From Fibrobacter succinogenes (lineage in GTDB: Bacteria > Fibrobacterota > Fibrobacteria > Fibrobacterales > Fibrobacteraceae): a stretch of 64,000 nucleotides of DNA. The position numbers and the translations under genes are program-made. Below are positions 33,949 through 42,554 of this stretch, piece after piece (position 1 is the first letter of the stretch; the number at the start of each line of letters is the position of its first letter). The notes beneath the pieces were generated by a model that worked only from the letters and a program-made list of their open reading frames with translations, had not been told where the DNA came from and did no database searches. The stretch spans positions 1-64,000 of the forward strand of contig NZ_CACZDK010000011.1 in assembly GCF_902779965.1 (NCBI RefSeq), given 5' to 3'.

Positions 33949-34815
33949 ATGAAGTACAAAAACACAGCCATTATTGTCGAAGGTGGCGGTTTACGAGGGG
34001 CGTATTCCGGCGGCATTCTCGACATTCTTGCAGATAAAGAAATAAAATTTGGAGGCGCAGCCGGCACATCTGCAGGCGCAATTCATTTGTGCAGTTTCTT
34101 GTCGGGGCAAATCGGGCGCAACTTTCGCGTCGACACAATCCACTCTAAAAGCCCTCGTTACATGAGCTTTAGAAACCTGTTGTTCACAGGCGATTATTTT
34201 GCTTTCGACTATTGTTATAAACAAATTCCATACAAAATCGATCCGTTCGAATTTGACAAGTTCACCGAGCAATGCCAAGAGACCGAATTCCATGTTTGCA
34301 TAACGGATGTGGAAACGGGATTAGCCGAATACCCGCACATCACCGACTATCGCAACGAAGACGAGATGAACTACATCCGCGCCTCCGCGAGCATGCCGAT
34401 TTTGAGCAAGATTGTCGAAATTCACGGAAAAAAATTCCTTGACGGAGGCGTTGCCGACAGCATTCCGTTCGAACAGATGTTCAAAAAGGGATTTGAACGC
34501 GCCGTGGTGATTCTGACGCGCCCGCTCGGCTACCGCAAAAAAATCAACAAAGCCCTCCCGCTTGTAAAACTCGCCTACCGCCATTACCCCAAATTCGTGG
34601 AAGCGGTTGCCACGCGCCATATCCGCTACAACCAGGCGCTTGACAAACTTGCACAACTCGAAGCCGAAGGCAAGGTATTCATTTTCCGCCCGAGCAAACG
34701 GATCAAAATTTCGGACATAGAATCGAATAAAAAGAAAATTGCGGAACTTTACGAGCTAGGAAAACAAGACGCCCACACCAAGATGCCGGAACTGCTGAAG
34801 TTCTTGGAAGGATGA
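33949..34815 (+). CDS. Patatin-like phospholipase (YjjU-like)
   Basis: This 288-residue serine hydrolase has the Ser-Asp dyad of the patatin fold. The oxyanion loop is VEGGGLRGAYSGG (about residues 11-23), the nucleophile serine sits in AGTSAGAIH (G-x-S-x-G, about residue 42), and the aspartate is in DGGVADSIP (about residue 163). There is no signal peptide, so it is probably cytoplasmic or peripheral. The ATG at 33949 has GGGGG nine bases upstream; an ATG nine bases earlier would be too close to that SD. Relatives act on phospholipids or lipid esters. Confidence 0.88.
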   Translation: MKYKNTAIIVEGGGLRGAYSGGILDILADKEIKFGGAAGTSAGAIHLCSFLSGQIGRNFRVDTIHSKSPRYMSFRNLLFTGDYFAFDYCYKQIPYKIDPFEFDKFTEQCQETEFHVCITDVETGLAEYPHITDYRNEDEMNYIRASASMPILSKIVEIHGKKFLDGGVADSIPFEQMFKKGFERAVVILTRPLGYRKKINKALPLVKLAYRHYPKFVEAVATRHIRYNQALDKLAQLEAEGKVFIFRPSKRIKISDIESNKKKIAELYELGKQDAHTKMPELLKFLEG

Positions 34816-34982
34816 ACTAGACGATAGATTGACGAATCAAGGGTGCTACCGGGGTAAAAAGTTCCAGTAAAAAGCCGAAAAAACGCCAAAAACAGCTTTT
34901 TGTTGAACATGTTGCAACGAAAAACAACAGATTCTCAACACTGAATCTCAACGCTTTAGGACAACTATGGTAAATTTATAGT

Positions 34983-35849
34983 ATGCCTGAAGTATTAGAC
35001 TATTTGGAGTACCGTGAGTACCTGAAGGACTGGTTTGTCGAGACTAAAAAAGACAACCCGTTTACCTCGTACCGCTATCTCGGCCAGAAAACCGGCGTAG
35101 ATCCGGCCTGGCTTGTCCGCGTTTTCCAAAAAGAAGGCCATCTGAACGAGAGCACGCTTCCCGTGTTCATCAGAATTTGCGGTCTCGATGACCGTCGCGC
35201 CGAATACTTCAAGACCCTTTACAGGTTCAACAAGACCAAGGCTAAGCAGACACTTTCCGAGCTCTATTACAAGCTCTTGGAGCTCCGCTCGCTCGAAACA
35301 CGCGTGCTTTCGGAACCGGAACTCGCCTACTTTGGCAGCTGGGCATGTGCGGCCCTCCGCGCTCTCATCGGCATTACGAAAGACACAAGCGACATCGCAG
35401 GCCTTGGCAAGCATTTGAACCCGCCCATTTCGCAAGATGACGCCCGCAACGCACTTGGCATCTTGAAGCAGCTTGGGCTCGTAGTTCCTGACGGTACTGG
35501 CGGTTGGAACATTACAGACCAGATTATCAGCACCGGCGGCGAAGTCAAGAGTTCCGCAGTCCGCAGTTTCCACAGGCATACGATGGAACTGGCGCAAGAA
35601 TCGCTCGACCGCCATAAGCCCGAAGAACGAGACATTTCGAGCGTCGTGTTCACTGCAGATGAATCCGACCTGCCCGAAATCAAGCATAAAATCGAGGAAT
35701 TCCGCCGAGGACTCCTGCAATTTGCCCGCAAGAGCGAACGCGCCGACCGTGTTTATGCATTGAATATCGCCATGTTCCCCCTCTCCGACAAGGTAGCAGA
35801 CCCGGCAACAGGCCCTACTTCGCCGCAAAATAACGGAGGTGGGAAATGA
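34983..35849 (+). CDS. TIGR02147/DUF4423-family protein, putative regulator
   Basis: This 288-residue protein matches the TIGR02147 family, expanded in Fibrobacter succinogenes. The N-terminus contains YLEYREYLKDWFVETKK and YRYLGQKTGVDPAWLVRVFQ (about residues 30-49), a helix-turn-helix-like segment. The C-terminal DUF4423 region has MELAQESLDRHKPEERDISSV (about 204-224) and a final helix EFRRGLLQFARKSERADRVYALNIAMFPL. There is no SD before the ATG, and a leaderless message is possible. Its stop overlaps the start of the lipoprotein gene (ATGA), with that gene's SD inside this one. A regulatory role is inferred from the HTH. Confidence 0.85.
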   Translation: MPEVLDYLEYREYLKDWFVETKKDNPFTSYRYLGQKTGVDPAWLVRVFQKEGHLNESTLPVFIRICGLDDRRAEYFKTLYRFNKTKAKQTLSELYYKLLELRSLETRVLSEPELAYFGSWACAALRALIGITKDTSDIAGLGKHLNPPISQDDARNALGILKQLGLVVPDGTGGWNITDQIISTGGEVKSSAVRSFHRHTMELAQESLDRHKPEERDISSVVFTADESDLPEIKHKIEEFRRGLLQFARKSERADRVYALNIAMFPLSDKVADPATGPTSPQNNGGGK

Positions 35850-37171
35850 TTTTCAGAAAGAAATTATATATTAAGGGTATGGAATTGAAGCAGAACAAAA
35901 CCAGACGCGCACTTGCACTGATTGCTCCGATCGCAGTCGGGTTTTTGCTATGCGCCTGCGGTTCTGACAATGTTGCAGGTGGCGGTCCGAGCGGTACAGA
36001 AGCCGGTAACGCCATCACAGCCCAAATCCTTATTGCAAATGCTCCCGCAGCCAATGCCCGAGTCAAGCTTGTCGAACACAACAGCCTGAACGGTATCGAA
36101 GACGGCTTCACAGCCATTGCAAACGATAACGGTTTTGTGACTATCGAAAAAGTTCCTGTCGGCAACTACACAATGGAAGCCTCACTCAACGAGTCTGCCG
36201 TCCAATTGTCTGTTGATATCAAGGACACCATAAACGATGTCGATCTGGGAGCACACAGCTTGCAAAAGTCCGTCTACATCGGCGGTTCTATCGCAAACTT
36301 CGTTGACGATTCTATCAGCGAAAGCATTAAGAACATGACAGGCGTTCTCAAGTTCCGCGGCCTCGACCATTCTGCCACAATCAAGGACGGCAAGTTCGAA
36401 GTCAAGGGCCTCCCAGCCGGAAACCTGAACTTGGTGTTCATCCCGGATAACGCTATCGATACAATATATGTACCGATAAAAACAGATGCAGGCGATTCAA
36501 TTACGTCAATCAAGCCTCAAGATTCCATCCCAGAAAACAAGAACGAAAGATTACTCATCGACGACTTTGAGGATGGAGACAACATCCATCTTTACGGTTC
36601 AGAATTCAGGAACCTGTTTAACCCATTTGACCCTAGCGGGGGATGGTCGATAATCACAGCCTCCAATTTCCAGGCGATGGCACCAGAAAATGAACAAATC
36701 AAAATTTATCCGGAAATTCCATTAGAAAACACTAGTCATCCATTCCTGTTAGTTATTCAACAAAATGACAACAGCGGCAAAGAAGTCCATTTGAACTTTG
36801 ATTTCCCAGATACAGCAAGCTATGAATTATGGGCTTTGGTTGCATTGTACATCGGCAACCAATATACAACCTACGATTTAAGCTCAGTCGACTCAATAGC
36901 CTTTGACGCCTGGGGTTTTGGGGATGCAGAAATCCAAGTCATACGAAAGGACTTTACAGGTAACAGCTACACGACAGGGAAATACGCATTTACTCTTCCA
37001 AAAACGAAGACAAATCTCAAATTCGCTTGGGCAGATATTGTACCCAAAGCAGAAGATCGCAAGAGTGTAACTTTTATTTCTATCGTGTTCCACAACGATG
37101 CGGAACTCCACTTCGACAACTTTGAATTCATCGGCAAAGACCTGATGAACATCTGGAAAACAAAGGAATAA
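35846..37171 (+). CDS. Lipoprotein with carboxypeptidase-regulatory-like and C-terminal beta-sandwich regions
   Basis: This 441-residue lipoprotein has a signal with lipobox GFLLCACGSD (Cys at about residue 34). A carboxypeptidase-regulatory-like segment (about 50-130, with GFVTIEKVPVGNYTMEA) and a second such unit (about 145-210, KFEVKGLPAGNLNLVFI) follow. The C-terminal half (about 230-435) begins LLIDDFEDGD and reads as a jelly-roll carbohydrate-binding-like domain ending in LHFDNFEFIGKD. GGAGG lies six bases before the ATG. It overlaps the TIGR02147 gene, so the regulator and envelope protein are made together. A polysaccharide-binding role is likely but the ligand is unknown. Confidence 0.78.
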   Translation: MIFRKKLYIKGMELKQNKTRRALALIAPIAVGFLLCACGSDNVAGGGPSGTEAGNAITAQILIANAPAANARVKLVEHNSLNGIEDGFTAIANDNGFVTIEKVPVGNYTMEASLNESAVQLSVDIKDTINDVDLGAHSLQKSVYIGGSIANFVDDSISESIKNMTGVLKFRGLDHSATIKDGKFEVKGLPAGNLNLVFIPDNAIDTIYVPIKTDAGDSITSIKPQDSIPENKNERLLIDDFEDGDNIHLYGSEFRNLFNPFDPSGGWSIITASNFQAMAPENEQIKIYPEIPLENTSHPFLLVIQQNDNSGKEVHLNFDFPDTASYELWALVALYIGNQYTTYDLSSVDSIAFDAWGFGDAEIQVIRKDFTGNSYTTGKYAFTLPKTKTNLKFAWADIVPKAEDRKSVTFISIVFHNDAELHFDNFEFIGKDLMNIWKTKE

Positions 37172-38130
37172 TGCCGGGTGCAAATTCCGTAACATCGAAT
37201 CAAGAGACGATTCACAAAGATCTTGAAGAAGTTGTCCGCAAGTATGCGCGGACAACTTTTTTGCGTCCCATCGCAGAGCATACGCGAGAGGCATTTGCCG
37301 AAGTAGAAGAATTCGTAAAAAAGTTCTACGATGCTAGAAATAATGGACAGCCCCAACAAGAGCAAAACGAGAAATTATGGATACACTCCCCTATCGCGCT
37401 ACGCACTCCAGGGTCGAGAATGACGGCAGAGCCGAGTGATGCAGGGATTACACCGCTTGCGGTCATTCTAGATTCCGGTTGTGGCACAGGAGAAAGCACC
37501 ATCCATATCGCCCGACGCTTCCCGAACATTCCGGTCATCGGGATTGACAAGTCCTGCGCTCGTCTCAACAAAGCAGGCAATCCTTCGCAAACATCAGGCG
37601 AAGAAGTCCCTGCAAATGCTTTTTGGATTCGCGCAGAGCTTTTGGATTTTTGGCGACTTGCGCTTGACTGCGTTAAAGCAGGCGAATGGGCAATTCCGTA
37701 CCACGCGGTGTATTACCCGAACCCGTGGCCTAAACAAAGCGAAGCCACAAGGCGATTCCACATGCACCCGATTTTTCCGACGTTACTTGCACTCGGGAAT
37801 ACAATCGAGCTCCGCACGAACTGGGAAATCTACGCCCGCGAATTTGCAGAAGCCGCGAGAATCGTGATTGAAGAACGCACAAGCATAGCCTCGAAAGAAC
37901 TTTATGGATCCCCTTCCTCGCTTCGTTCGGTCGAGGATGACAGCAAGAATGGTCATTCGGCCGAAGTGGACAAAAAGGGAGGTTCCCGCTTGCTTGGACT
38001 GCGTTCAACACAGGCTCTGGCGGGAACGACAATTAAGTGCGAAAGTTTCGACCCAAGCACCCCCGAAACAGCCTTTGAACGGAAATATAAAGATGCCCGC
38101 CAAGCACTCTGGCGGGTGGTTATTTGCTAA
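37171..38130 (+). CDS. trmB: TrmB-like tRNA (guanine-N7)-methyltransferase with two in-frame repeat insertions
   Basis: This 319-residue SAM methyltransferase, longer than TrmB (about 220-240), would make m7G46 in tRNA. TrmB motifs are DSGCGTGEST (motif I, about residues 102-111), YYPNPWPK (about 187-194, usual F-P-D-P-W-P-K), RRFHMHPIFP and a C-terminal FERKY. Two stretches look like inserted intergenic repeats that remain in frame: about residues 77-101 and 246-287. The second lies between the two last conserved elements, where TrmB usually has a short loop. The reading frame is intact throughout. The start overlaps the lipoprotein stop by one base. Activity may or may not survive; a decaying but open gene is possible. 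Confidence 0.75.
   Translation: MPGANSVTSNQETIHKDLEEVVRKYARTTFLRPIAEHTREAFAEVEEFVKKFYDARNNGQPQQEQNEKLWIHSPIALRTPGSRMTAEPSDAGITPLAVILDSGCGTGESTIHIARRFPNIPVIGIDKSCARLNKAGNPSQTSGEEVPANAFWIRAELLDFWRLALDCVKAGEWAIPYHAVYYPNPWPKQSEATRRFHMHPIFPTLLALGNTIELRTNWEIYAREFAEAARIVIEERTSIASKELYGSPSSLRSVEDDSKNGHSAEVDKKGGSRLLGLRSTQALAGTTIKCESFDPSTPETAFERKYKDARQALWRVVIC
37405..37475. repeat. Dispersed repeat inside the trmB-like gene, element 1
   Basis: Arms AGAATGAC (37417-37424) and GTCATTCT (37462-37469) are inverted, extending to 10 of 11 bases with TCGAGAATGAC / GTCATTCTAGA. This is the GAATGAC family seen in intergenic gaps. The right arm encodes VILD, leading directly into SAM motif I. Confidence 0.6.
37908..38030. 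repeat. Dispersed repeats inside the trmB-like gene, element 2 (compound)
   Basis: CCTCG (37916-37920) and CGAGG (37932-37936) form a hairpin followed by ATGACAG, then GAATGGTCATTC. GTTCCCGC (37982-37989) and GCGGGAAC (38020-38027) form an outer inverted pair ending in GAC. The intergenic hairpins at 19672-19735 use the same arms. Confidence 0.6.
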
Positions 38131-38184
38131 TCGCGGCAAAGCCGCATCTTTCGTCTATAGCGAGCAGCGCGAGCGTTCTTTCGT
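38131..38184. repeat. GCGGCAAAGCCGC intergenic repeat
   Basis: The perfect hairpin GCGGC-aaa-GCCGC is followed by ATCTTTCGTCTATAGCGAGC, with a degenerate second copy of TTTCGTCTAT further on. The hairpin recurs at 63715-63727. It lies between convergent genes. Confidence 0.55.
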
Positions 38185-39396
38185 CTATTTACGATCCTTC
38201 ATCCAATTAGCGATGAACTTGAGGTTTCTCGTAAACTTGACATCCATTTCGGCACCGGGCACCACGATAAATTCCGTAAGTCCGTACTTGTCGCCCTTGC
38301 TACCCCAGTCATACGTATAACCCAGACGAGTCCACGGACGAGCATCCGGCCCTTCATAGCACTTCGCTGCACGAGCATCGAACCAGTTCTTGAACCACAT
38401 GATGCGTTCAGAAACTTCGGCATCGTTTCCGTATTCACCTTCAAATGCGGTCCGCATATCAAAAGCCTTCACATCGGGCACATACGCCGGTCGCATCAAG
38501 TCATTCGGGCTTACCCACAAGAATGCCATGTGCGTTACGTTAGACGTTCTCGGTTCGCCAAACAACTGCTTGAATCTCAAATCCCAATTACGCACGCCTT
38601 CACTGTGATCATGGAACCAGCTCAAAAGTTCCTTTTCATTCACGACCCAGACAACGCTATCGGACTTGACCAGTTCGCCATCCTTATAAGTCTCGTCACC
38701 AGACGTAAGCGTTACCACGAGGAGTTTAGATTTATCCGCATTCCACGTGACCTTGTCGCTGTATTCATCAAGCGTCACAATCGTGTACTTTTCTTCTTCA
38801 AGCGCTTCGGCGGCATCCTTCACTGCAGCAGCAAATTTCACGTCCAAAATGGAATCGCGATTGACCATCGAGACTTTTTGGCCCTTGTTATCACGAATTT
38901 CGCAATACGGAATGCTATCCGTATTCACAGCGACCTCGGCCTTTGCAAATTGGTCGCTCAAAATATCTCCATTATATGAAAAAAGCTTATCCCCTTCCAT
39001 AAACGAAATCACGACCTTGCAAAATCCCTTTTCTGGAATCACGACCGACGTGGGGAAACGTTCGTTTCCGGCACCAGCCGTATCAAGCGACATCTTGTTT
39101 TCATTTTCGCCGCATGTGTAATTGTATTCCGTAAGGGTTGCAACACCCGGCTTCATTTCGCTAAAGAACACATTTTCTTGTTCACTGCTAAAAGCCGGTT
39201 TTACTACGATGGATGTGCCACCAAGCATAATCGTATGCGGAATGCCCTCGCCACAGTAATATGCCGGTTGACGGAACACACCGATAATTCCCGTTTTTCC
39301 CTGAAAATTTTCAGCCTTGGAAACACCGCTCTTTGTGAGCGCACAGCCAAACAACGCAAGAGCAAAAGCGCTCCCCAATAAATAAATATTCTTCAT
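38185..39396 (-). CDS. Hypothetical lipoprotein
   Basis: This 403-residue exported lipoprotein has the lipobox ALALFGCALT (Cys at about residue 18). I do not recognise the family. The N-terminal half (about residues 30-150) is beta-rich with scattered cysteines (YYCGEG, YTCGEN, GFCKV). The C-terminal half holds conserved-looking aromatic segments WFHDHSEGVRNWDLRFKQLF, WVSPNDLMRPAY and TRLGYTYDWGS. The ATG at 39396 follows AGGATGAGGA at good spacing; an ATG 12 bases earlier is possible. It converges with the trmB-like gene and is followed upstream by the M6 protease gene. An envelope-associated or enzymatic role cannot be told apart. Confidence 0.72.
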   Translation of the reverse strand: MKNIYLLGSAFALALFGCALTKSGVSKAENFQGKTGIIGVFRQPAYYCGEGIPHTIMLGGTSIVVKPAFSSEQENVFFSEMKPGVATLTEYNYTCGENENKMSLDTAGAGNERFPTSVVIPEKGFCKVVISFMEGDKLFSYNGDILSDQFAKAEVAVNTDSIPYCEIRDNKGQKVSMVNRDSILDVKFAAAVKDAAEALEEEKYTIVTLDEYSDKVTWNADKSKLLVVTLTSGDETYKDGELVKSDSVVWVVNEKELLSWFHDHSEGVRNWDLRFKQLFGEPRTSNVTHMAFLWVSPNDLMRPAYVPDVKAFDMRTAFEGEYGNDAEVSERIMWFKNWFDARAAKCYEGPDARPWTRLGYTYDWGSKGDKYGLTEFIVVPGAEMDVKFTRNLKFIANWMKDRK

Positions 39397-39480
39397 CCGA
39401 ATCCTCATCCTGCTAACGTCATGTCAAGCATCTAACCTATATTCGAAATATAGCTAACTCGCCATTTTTCGCAGGAATTT

Positions 39481-41124
39481 TTAACGGAACTGCACACGTT
39501 TTGCAAGCAAGAGACTGCCGTTCACATCAAGTTGTACAAAGGCGGAACGATTCCACCCAGAAACATCAATGATAGCAGATGAGCCCTCGAACGTATGCGC
39601 ACCGAGATTATTCCCCAAAGCATCGTAAAAGCGGAGCGTCTTTTTGCCCGACATGGGGACATCGACATTCAGCATTCCACGAGACACGTGAATTTTCATT
39701 TGCGGCAAAGTAGTCTGCACTAGCGAAGTGATGCCACTGCTTGAAGAAACTGAACTTGACGATGCGATTGAACTAGAAGATGCAATAACTTTTTCAGGGC
39801 ACTTGTCCAACTTTTTGGATTTGTTCACCGTAAAGCAAACGCGGTCATCACCGTCAAACACGAGATTGAAAACGCCATCAATCTTTGCCTTGCCATTTTT
39901 GTTAACAAAGTCAAATTTTGCAAAAGACTCCTGGTCCTTGCTAAGCACCGTGCGAACTTCAACACGCTGGTGACTTTCATCCCCGTTCGGGTCATTGCTG
40001 AAAAAGGCATTGAAATCATAGTCGATGTACCAAATCATGACTCCGTTCTTACCTTGTTTTCCGCTATAAGACGAGCTTCCGATTTTAGAATCAAAACCCA
40101 CCGCCGGGCGATATTCAATTAAAAAATATTCATCGGGTTTATTCGGGTTCGACACCGCATACGCCTGCATTCCCGAAAGATTTTTCAGTTCATAAACGCT
40201 ATCGGCATCTACGATTTCAGTCGGTTTGAGCCACCCCACCGCTTCGCGTTCAAAAGCAGAAAATGTCGGCGGATACCCGCCACTCCCGTTGCGCAGCCCA
40301 AGCGCCATCACGTCGTACGGCAAAGGACCAATAGTGGCATAGCCTCTGGAATCGTTGCTATACGTATCCTGAAGCCCAATCACATGGCTAAACTCATGGA
40401 CAAAAGTGCCTAACATATTGACATCTTTTGAGCTAGTCGAAGATTCTTTTCCTTCTGCTTTTTGTGAAACGAATGCATAGTTATTAAACTTGTAGCCGTT
40501 TTTAGAATAAACTTGTTTTGCGCTATATTGAAGTTTATACTGATGGTTGAAAAAATCACTGCAATACGAAATAGCTTTATCTCTTGAAAGCGGATGCAAA
40601 ATGATAAACGGAATTTCTTTTTCGTACTTGCTTGCACGCGCCTTGAAATCGGATCGTTCAACAAGGATATCAATTGCAGGTAAAATAAATTCGCTATCGC
40701 TTTTGTAACTGCTAAAATTTTTCGAAAGCGTTATGGGATAAATATCAAAAGTCGGTTTGAATTGTCCGCCAGAACTTTCGACAAAATAATCATGCACGCT
40801 GCCATAATTGCCATTGTCTTTGAAGCCTTTTTCATTGAACATTCTGTACATGAATGCAGAATCCAGCGCCTTGTAATCTGACGTTGACACAAGCATCACC
40901 GGAAAATAGCGTTCACCCGAAGAATATAATTCGGCATCGTTGCTGGAACGTATTTTCGACATGCCGCCTGGAGTGCGCGCAGGGAGCATATCTTCGGAGT
41001 AAATAATTTTCTCCATCACAATGTTTTCTTCAGACTCAGCCGACTGTGCCCACGCCAAAGATGCGCAGGACACGCAAGCCCCAAACAAACCCATCCCAAA
41101 TGACGAACGTATAAACCAACTCAT
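39481..41124 (-). CDS. Secreted M6-family metalloprotease with poly-Ser linker and C-terminal domain
   Basis: This 547-residue secreted zinc protease has a signal peptide (to about residue 27, SLAWAQS). The catalytic domain contains FVHEFSHVIGLQD, with the HExxH zinc site at about H243-H247 and the downstream GLQDTYS. This is the immune-inhibitor-A-like M6 arrangement. A poly-serine linker (about 455-475) leads to a C-terminal beta domain (about 480-547, KTLRFYDALGNNLGAHTFEG) like the sorting or anchoring domains of Fibrobacter exported enzymes. The GTG at 41151 would add nine residues; no strong SD supports either start. Probably cleaves dietary or host proteins outside the cell. Confidence 0.82.
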   Translation of the reverse strand: MSWFIRSSFGMGLFGACVSCASLAWAQSAESEENIVMEKIIYSEDMLPARTPGGMSKIRSSNDAELYSSGERYFPVMLVSTSDYKALDSAFMYRMFNEKGFKDNGNYGSVHDYFVESSGGQFKPTFDIYPITLSKNFSSYKSDSEFILPAIDILVERSDFKARASKYEKEIPFIILHPLSRDKAISYCSDFFNHQYKLQYSAKQVYSKNGYKFNNYAFVSQKAEGKESSTSSKDVNMLGTFVHEFSHVIGLQDTYSNDSRGYATIGPLPYDVMALGLRNGSGGYPPTFSAFEREAVGWLKPTEIVDADSVYELKNLSGMQAYAVSNPNKPDEYFLIEYRPAVGFDSKIGSSSYSGKQGKNGVMIWYIDYDFNAFFSNDPNGDESHQRVEVRTVLSKDQESFAKFDFVNKNGKAKIDGVFNLVFDGDDRVCFTVNKSKKLDKCPEKVIASSSSIASSSSVSSSSGITSLVQTTLPQMKIHVSRGMLNVDVPMSGKKTLRFYDALGNNLGAHTFEGSSAIIDVSGWNRSAFVQLDVNGSLLLAKRVQFR

Positions 41125-41441
41125 AGAAGTGAATATAAATAATAAAAACACAAAAAAGGAGAAGCCTCTAATACAAATGCAAACAAAACTGTATGGATCC
41201 TCCTAACGGAGGATGACTGGGCATGACATTTTGCTGAAGGATGCATTCGTTTGATGGTGGGCGTGACATTTTCCAAAAGGATGCATTCGTTTGATGGTGG
41301 GCGCGGCATTTTACAAAAGGTAGCGCTCGTTCGATGGCAAGCGCGGCAAATCGACGATTTACCAGTATTTTCACAGAATGCGCCGGTACAAGCGATTCCT
41401 AAATTTCTATCTTTACCTGCGTAAAACTAAAGAGGTCTAAA
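41125..41441. repeat. Intergenic region with three 40-bp tandem repeats
   Basis: Between the protease and hisE lies a block of three direct 40-bp units at 41219-41258, 41259-41298 and 41299-41338. Each begins GGGC, contains GACATTTT (GGCATTTT in the third), and holds GATGCATTCGTTTGATGG in the first two. The third unit has diverged and a fragment of a fourth follows. A GGATCC-CTCC element (near 41195-41215) precedes them. The repeats look like a tandem expansion of a dispersed element. The hisE promoter must lie in the last 100 bases. Confidence 0.7.
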
Positions 41442-41702
41442 ATGACGTTTGAAGAAATGTACGCTCTGGCTTGCCAGCGCAAAAAAGACATGCCGGAAGG
41501 CAAGGGCACCACGGAACTTTTCAAGAAGGGTCCGCATGGCATCGGCAAGAAGCTTGTCGAAGAAGCCGCCGAAAGCTGGATGGCCGCCCGCTTTGAATCG
41601 CGCGACGCCCAGTGCCTCGAACTTTCTCAGGTGCTCTACTACGTTGCCGTCATGATGGCAGAAAAAGGTCTCACCCTCGAAGAAGTGTACGCAAAACTAT
41701 GA
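41442..41702 (+). CDS. hisE: Phosphoribosyl-ATP pyrophosphatase
   Basis: This 86-residue HisE releases pyrophosphate from phosphoribosyl-ATP, step two of histidine synthesis. MazG-like helices carry the metal-binding acidic motif KLVEEAAESWMAA (about residues 37-49). The length is normal for stand-alone HisE; no HisI domain is fused. Its stop overlaps the hisG start by ATGA, so the two are translationally coupled, in the reverse of pathway order. Confidence 0.92.
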   Translation: MTFEEMYALACQRKKDMPEGKGTTELFKKGPHGIGKKLVEEAAESWMAARFESRDAQCLELSQVLYYVAVMMAEKGLTLEEVYAKL

Positions 41703-42538
41703 TTAAGGTAGCTCTCCCCAACAAGGGCATGCTCTTTGAGCCCACCCAGGAACTCCTCAAGGCCTGCGGTTACAAGGCATCCAAGCCCTACAAAACTTTG
41801 ACCCAAATCGATACCAAGAACGGCATCGAATTCTTCTTCCTCCGTCCGAGCGACATCCCGATGTACGTGGGTCGCGGTATCATTGACGCAGGTATCACGG
41901 GTATTGATTTTAACGCCGAAGCCAAGAGCCCGGCCGTCAAGGTTTTGGACTTGCCGTTTGGCGCTTCCAAGCTTTGCGCAGCAGTCCCGAACGAAAGCCC
42001 GATCCAGAGCCTCGCCGACTTGAAGGACGCAACGATTGCTACAAGCTTCCCGAACATCGTGGAAAGCTATTACAAGAAGAAGATGGACTTCGTGGTGCTC
42101 GAAGGCGCTGTTGAAATTTCCGTAAGCCTCGGTGTCGCAAACGCTATCGTGGACGTTGTCGAAACGGGTACGACGCTCAAGCAGGCCGGACTGCGCATTA
42201 TTGGCGAACCGCTCTTCCGCAGTAACGCAGCCATTTTCTGCAACCCGCAGAAGACGGAACTCGAAGAAGTCAACACGCTCATCCGTCGCATCCAGGGCAA
42301 GCTCGTCGCACAGACGTACATGATGATCGAGTACGACTGCCCCTCCGAACTTTTGGCAAGGGCTTGCGAAATGACTCCGGGTCTCGACGCCCCGACAGTG
42401 ACGAAGCTCCACGGTCGTGAATGGTACTCCGTGAAGGCCATGGTGCCGCGCGAAGAAGCCAACGCCATCATGGACAAGCTTTGGGACGCAGGCGCAAGGA
42501 GCATTCTCCTGTTCGGCATCGAAAGCGCAAGAATTTAA
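41699..42538 (+). CDS. hisG: ATP phosphoribosyltransferase, long form
   Basis: HisG condenses ATP and PRPP, the first committed and feedback-inhibited step of histidine synthesis. The protein is 279 residues, with the two-lobed catalytic domain starting IKVALPNKGMLFEP. The PRPP-binding signature ATSFPNIVESY and VVETGTTLKQAGLRI (about 152-166) follow. The C-terminal HisG_C regulatory domain (about 205-279) makes it the long, HisZ-independent form. The ATG at 41699 gives the family N-terminus; the earlier in-frame extension through hisE is not coding. Confidence 0.93.
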   Translation: MIKVALPNKGMLFEPTQELLKACGYKASKPYKTLTQIDTKNGIEFFFLRPSDIPMYVGRGIIDAGITGIDFNAEAKSPAVKVLDLPFGASKLCAAVPNESPIQSLADLKDATIATSFPNIVESYYKKKMDFVVLEGAVEISVSLGVANAIVDVVETGTTLKQAGLRIIGEPLFRSNAAIFCNPQKTELEEVNTLIRRIQGKLVAQTYMMIEYDCPSELLARACEMTPGLDAPTVTKLHGREWYSVKAMVPREEANAIMDKLWDAGARSILLFGIESARI

Positions 42539-42554
42539 CGCTCCGCGTTAAATT

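Noticed and set aside
37171-38130. Frameshifted trmB pseudogene
   Set aside because: The frame is open from start to stop with motifs on both sides of the extra stretches, so it was kept as a CDS with insertions.
41219-41338. CRISPR array
   Set aside because: The 40-bp units are directly adjacent with no spacers, only three copies, and no cas genes nearby.
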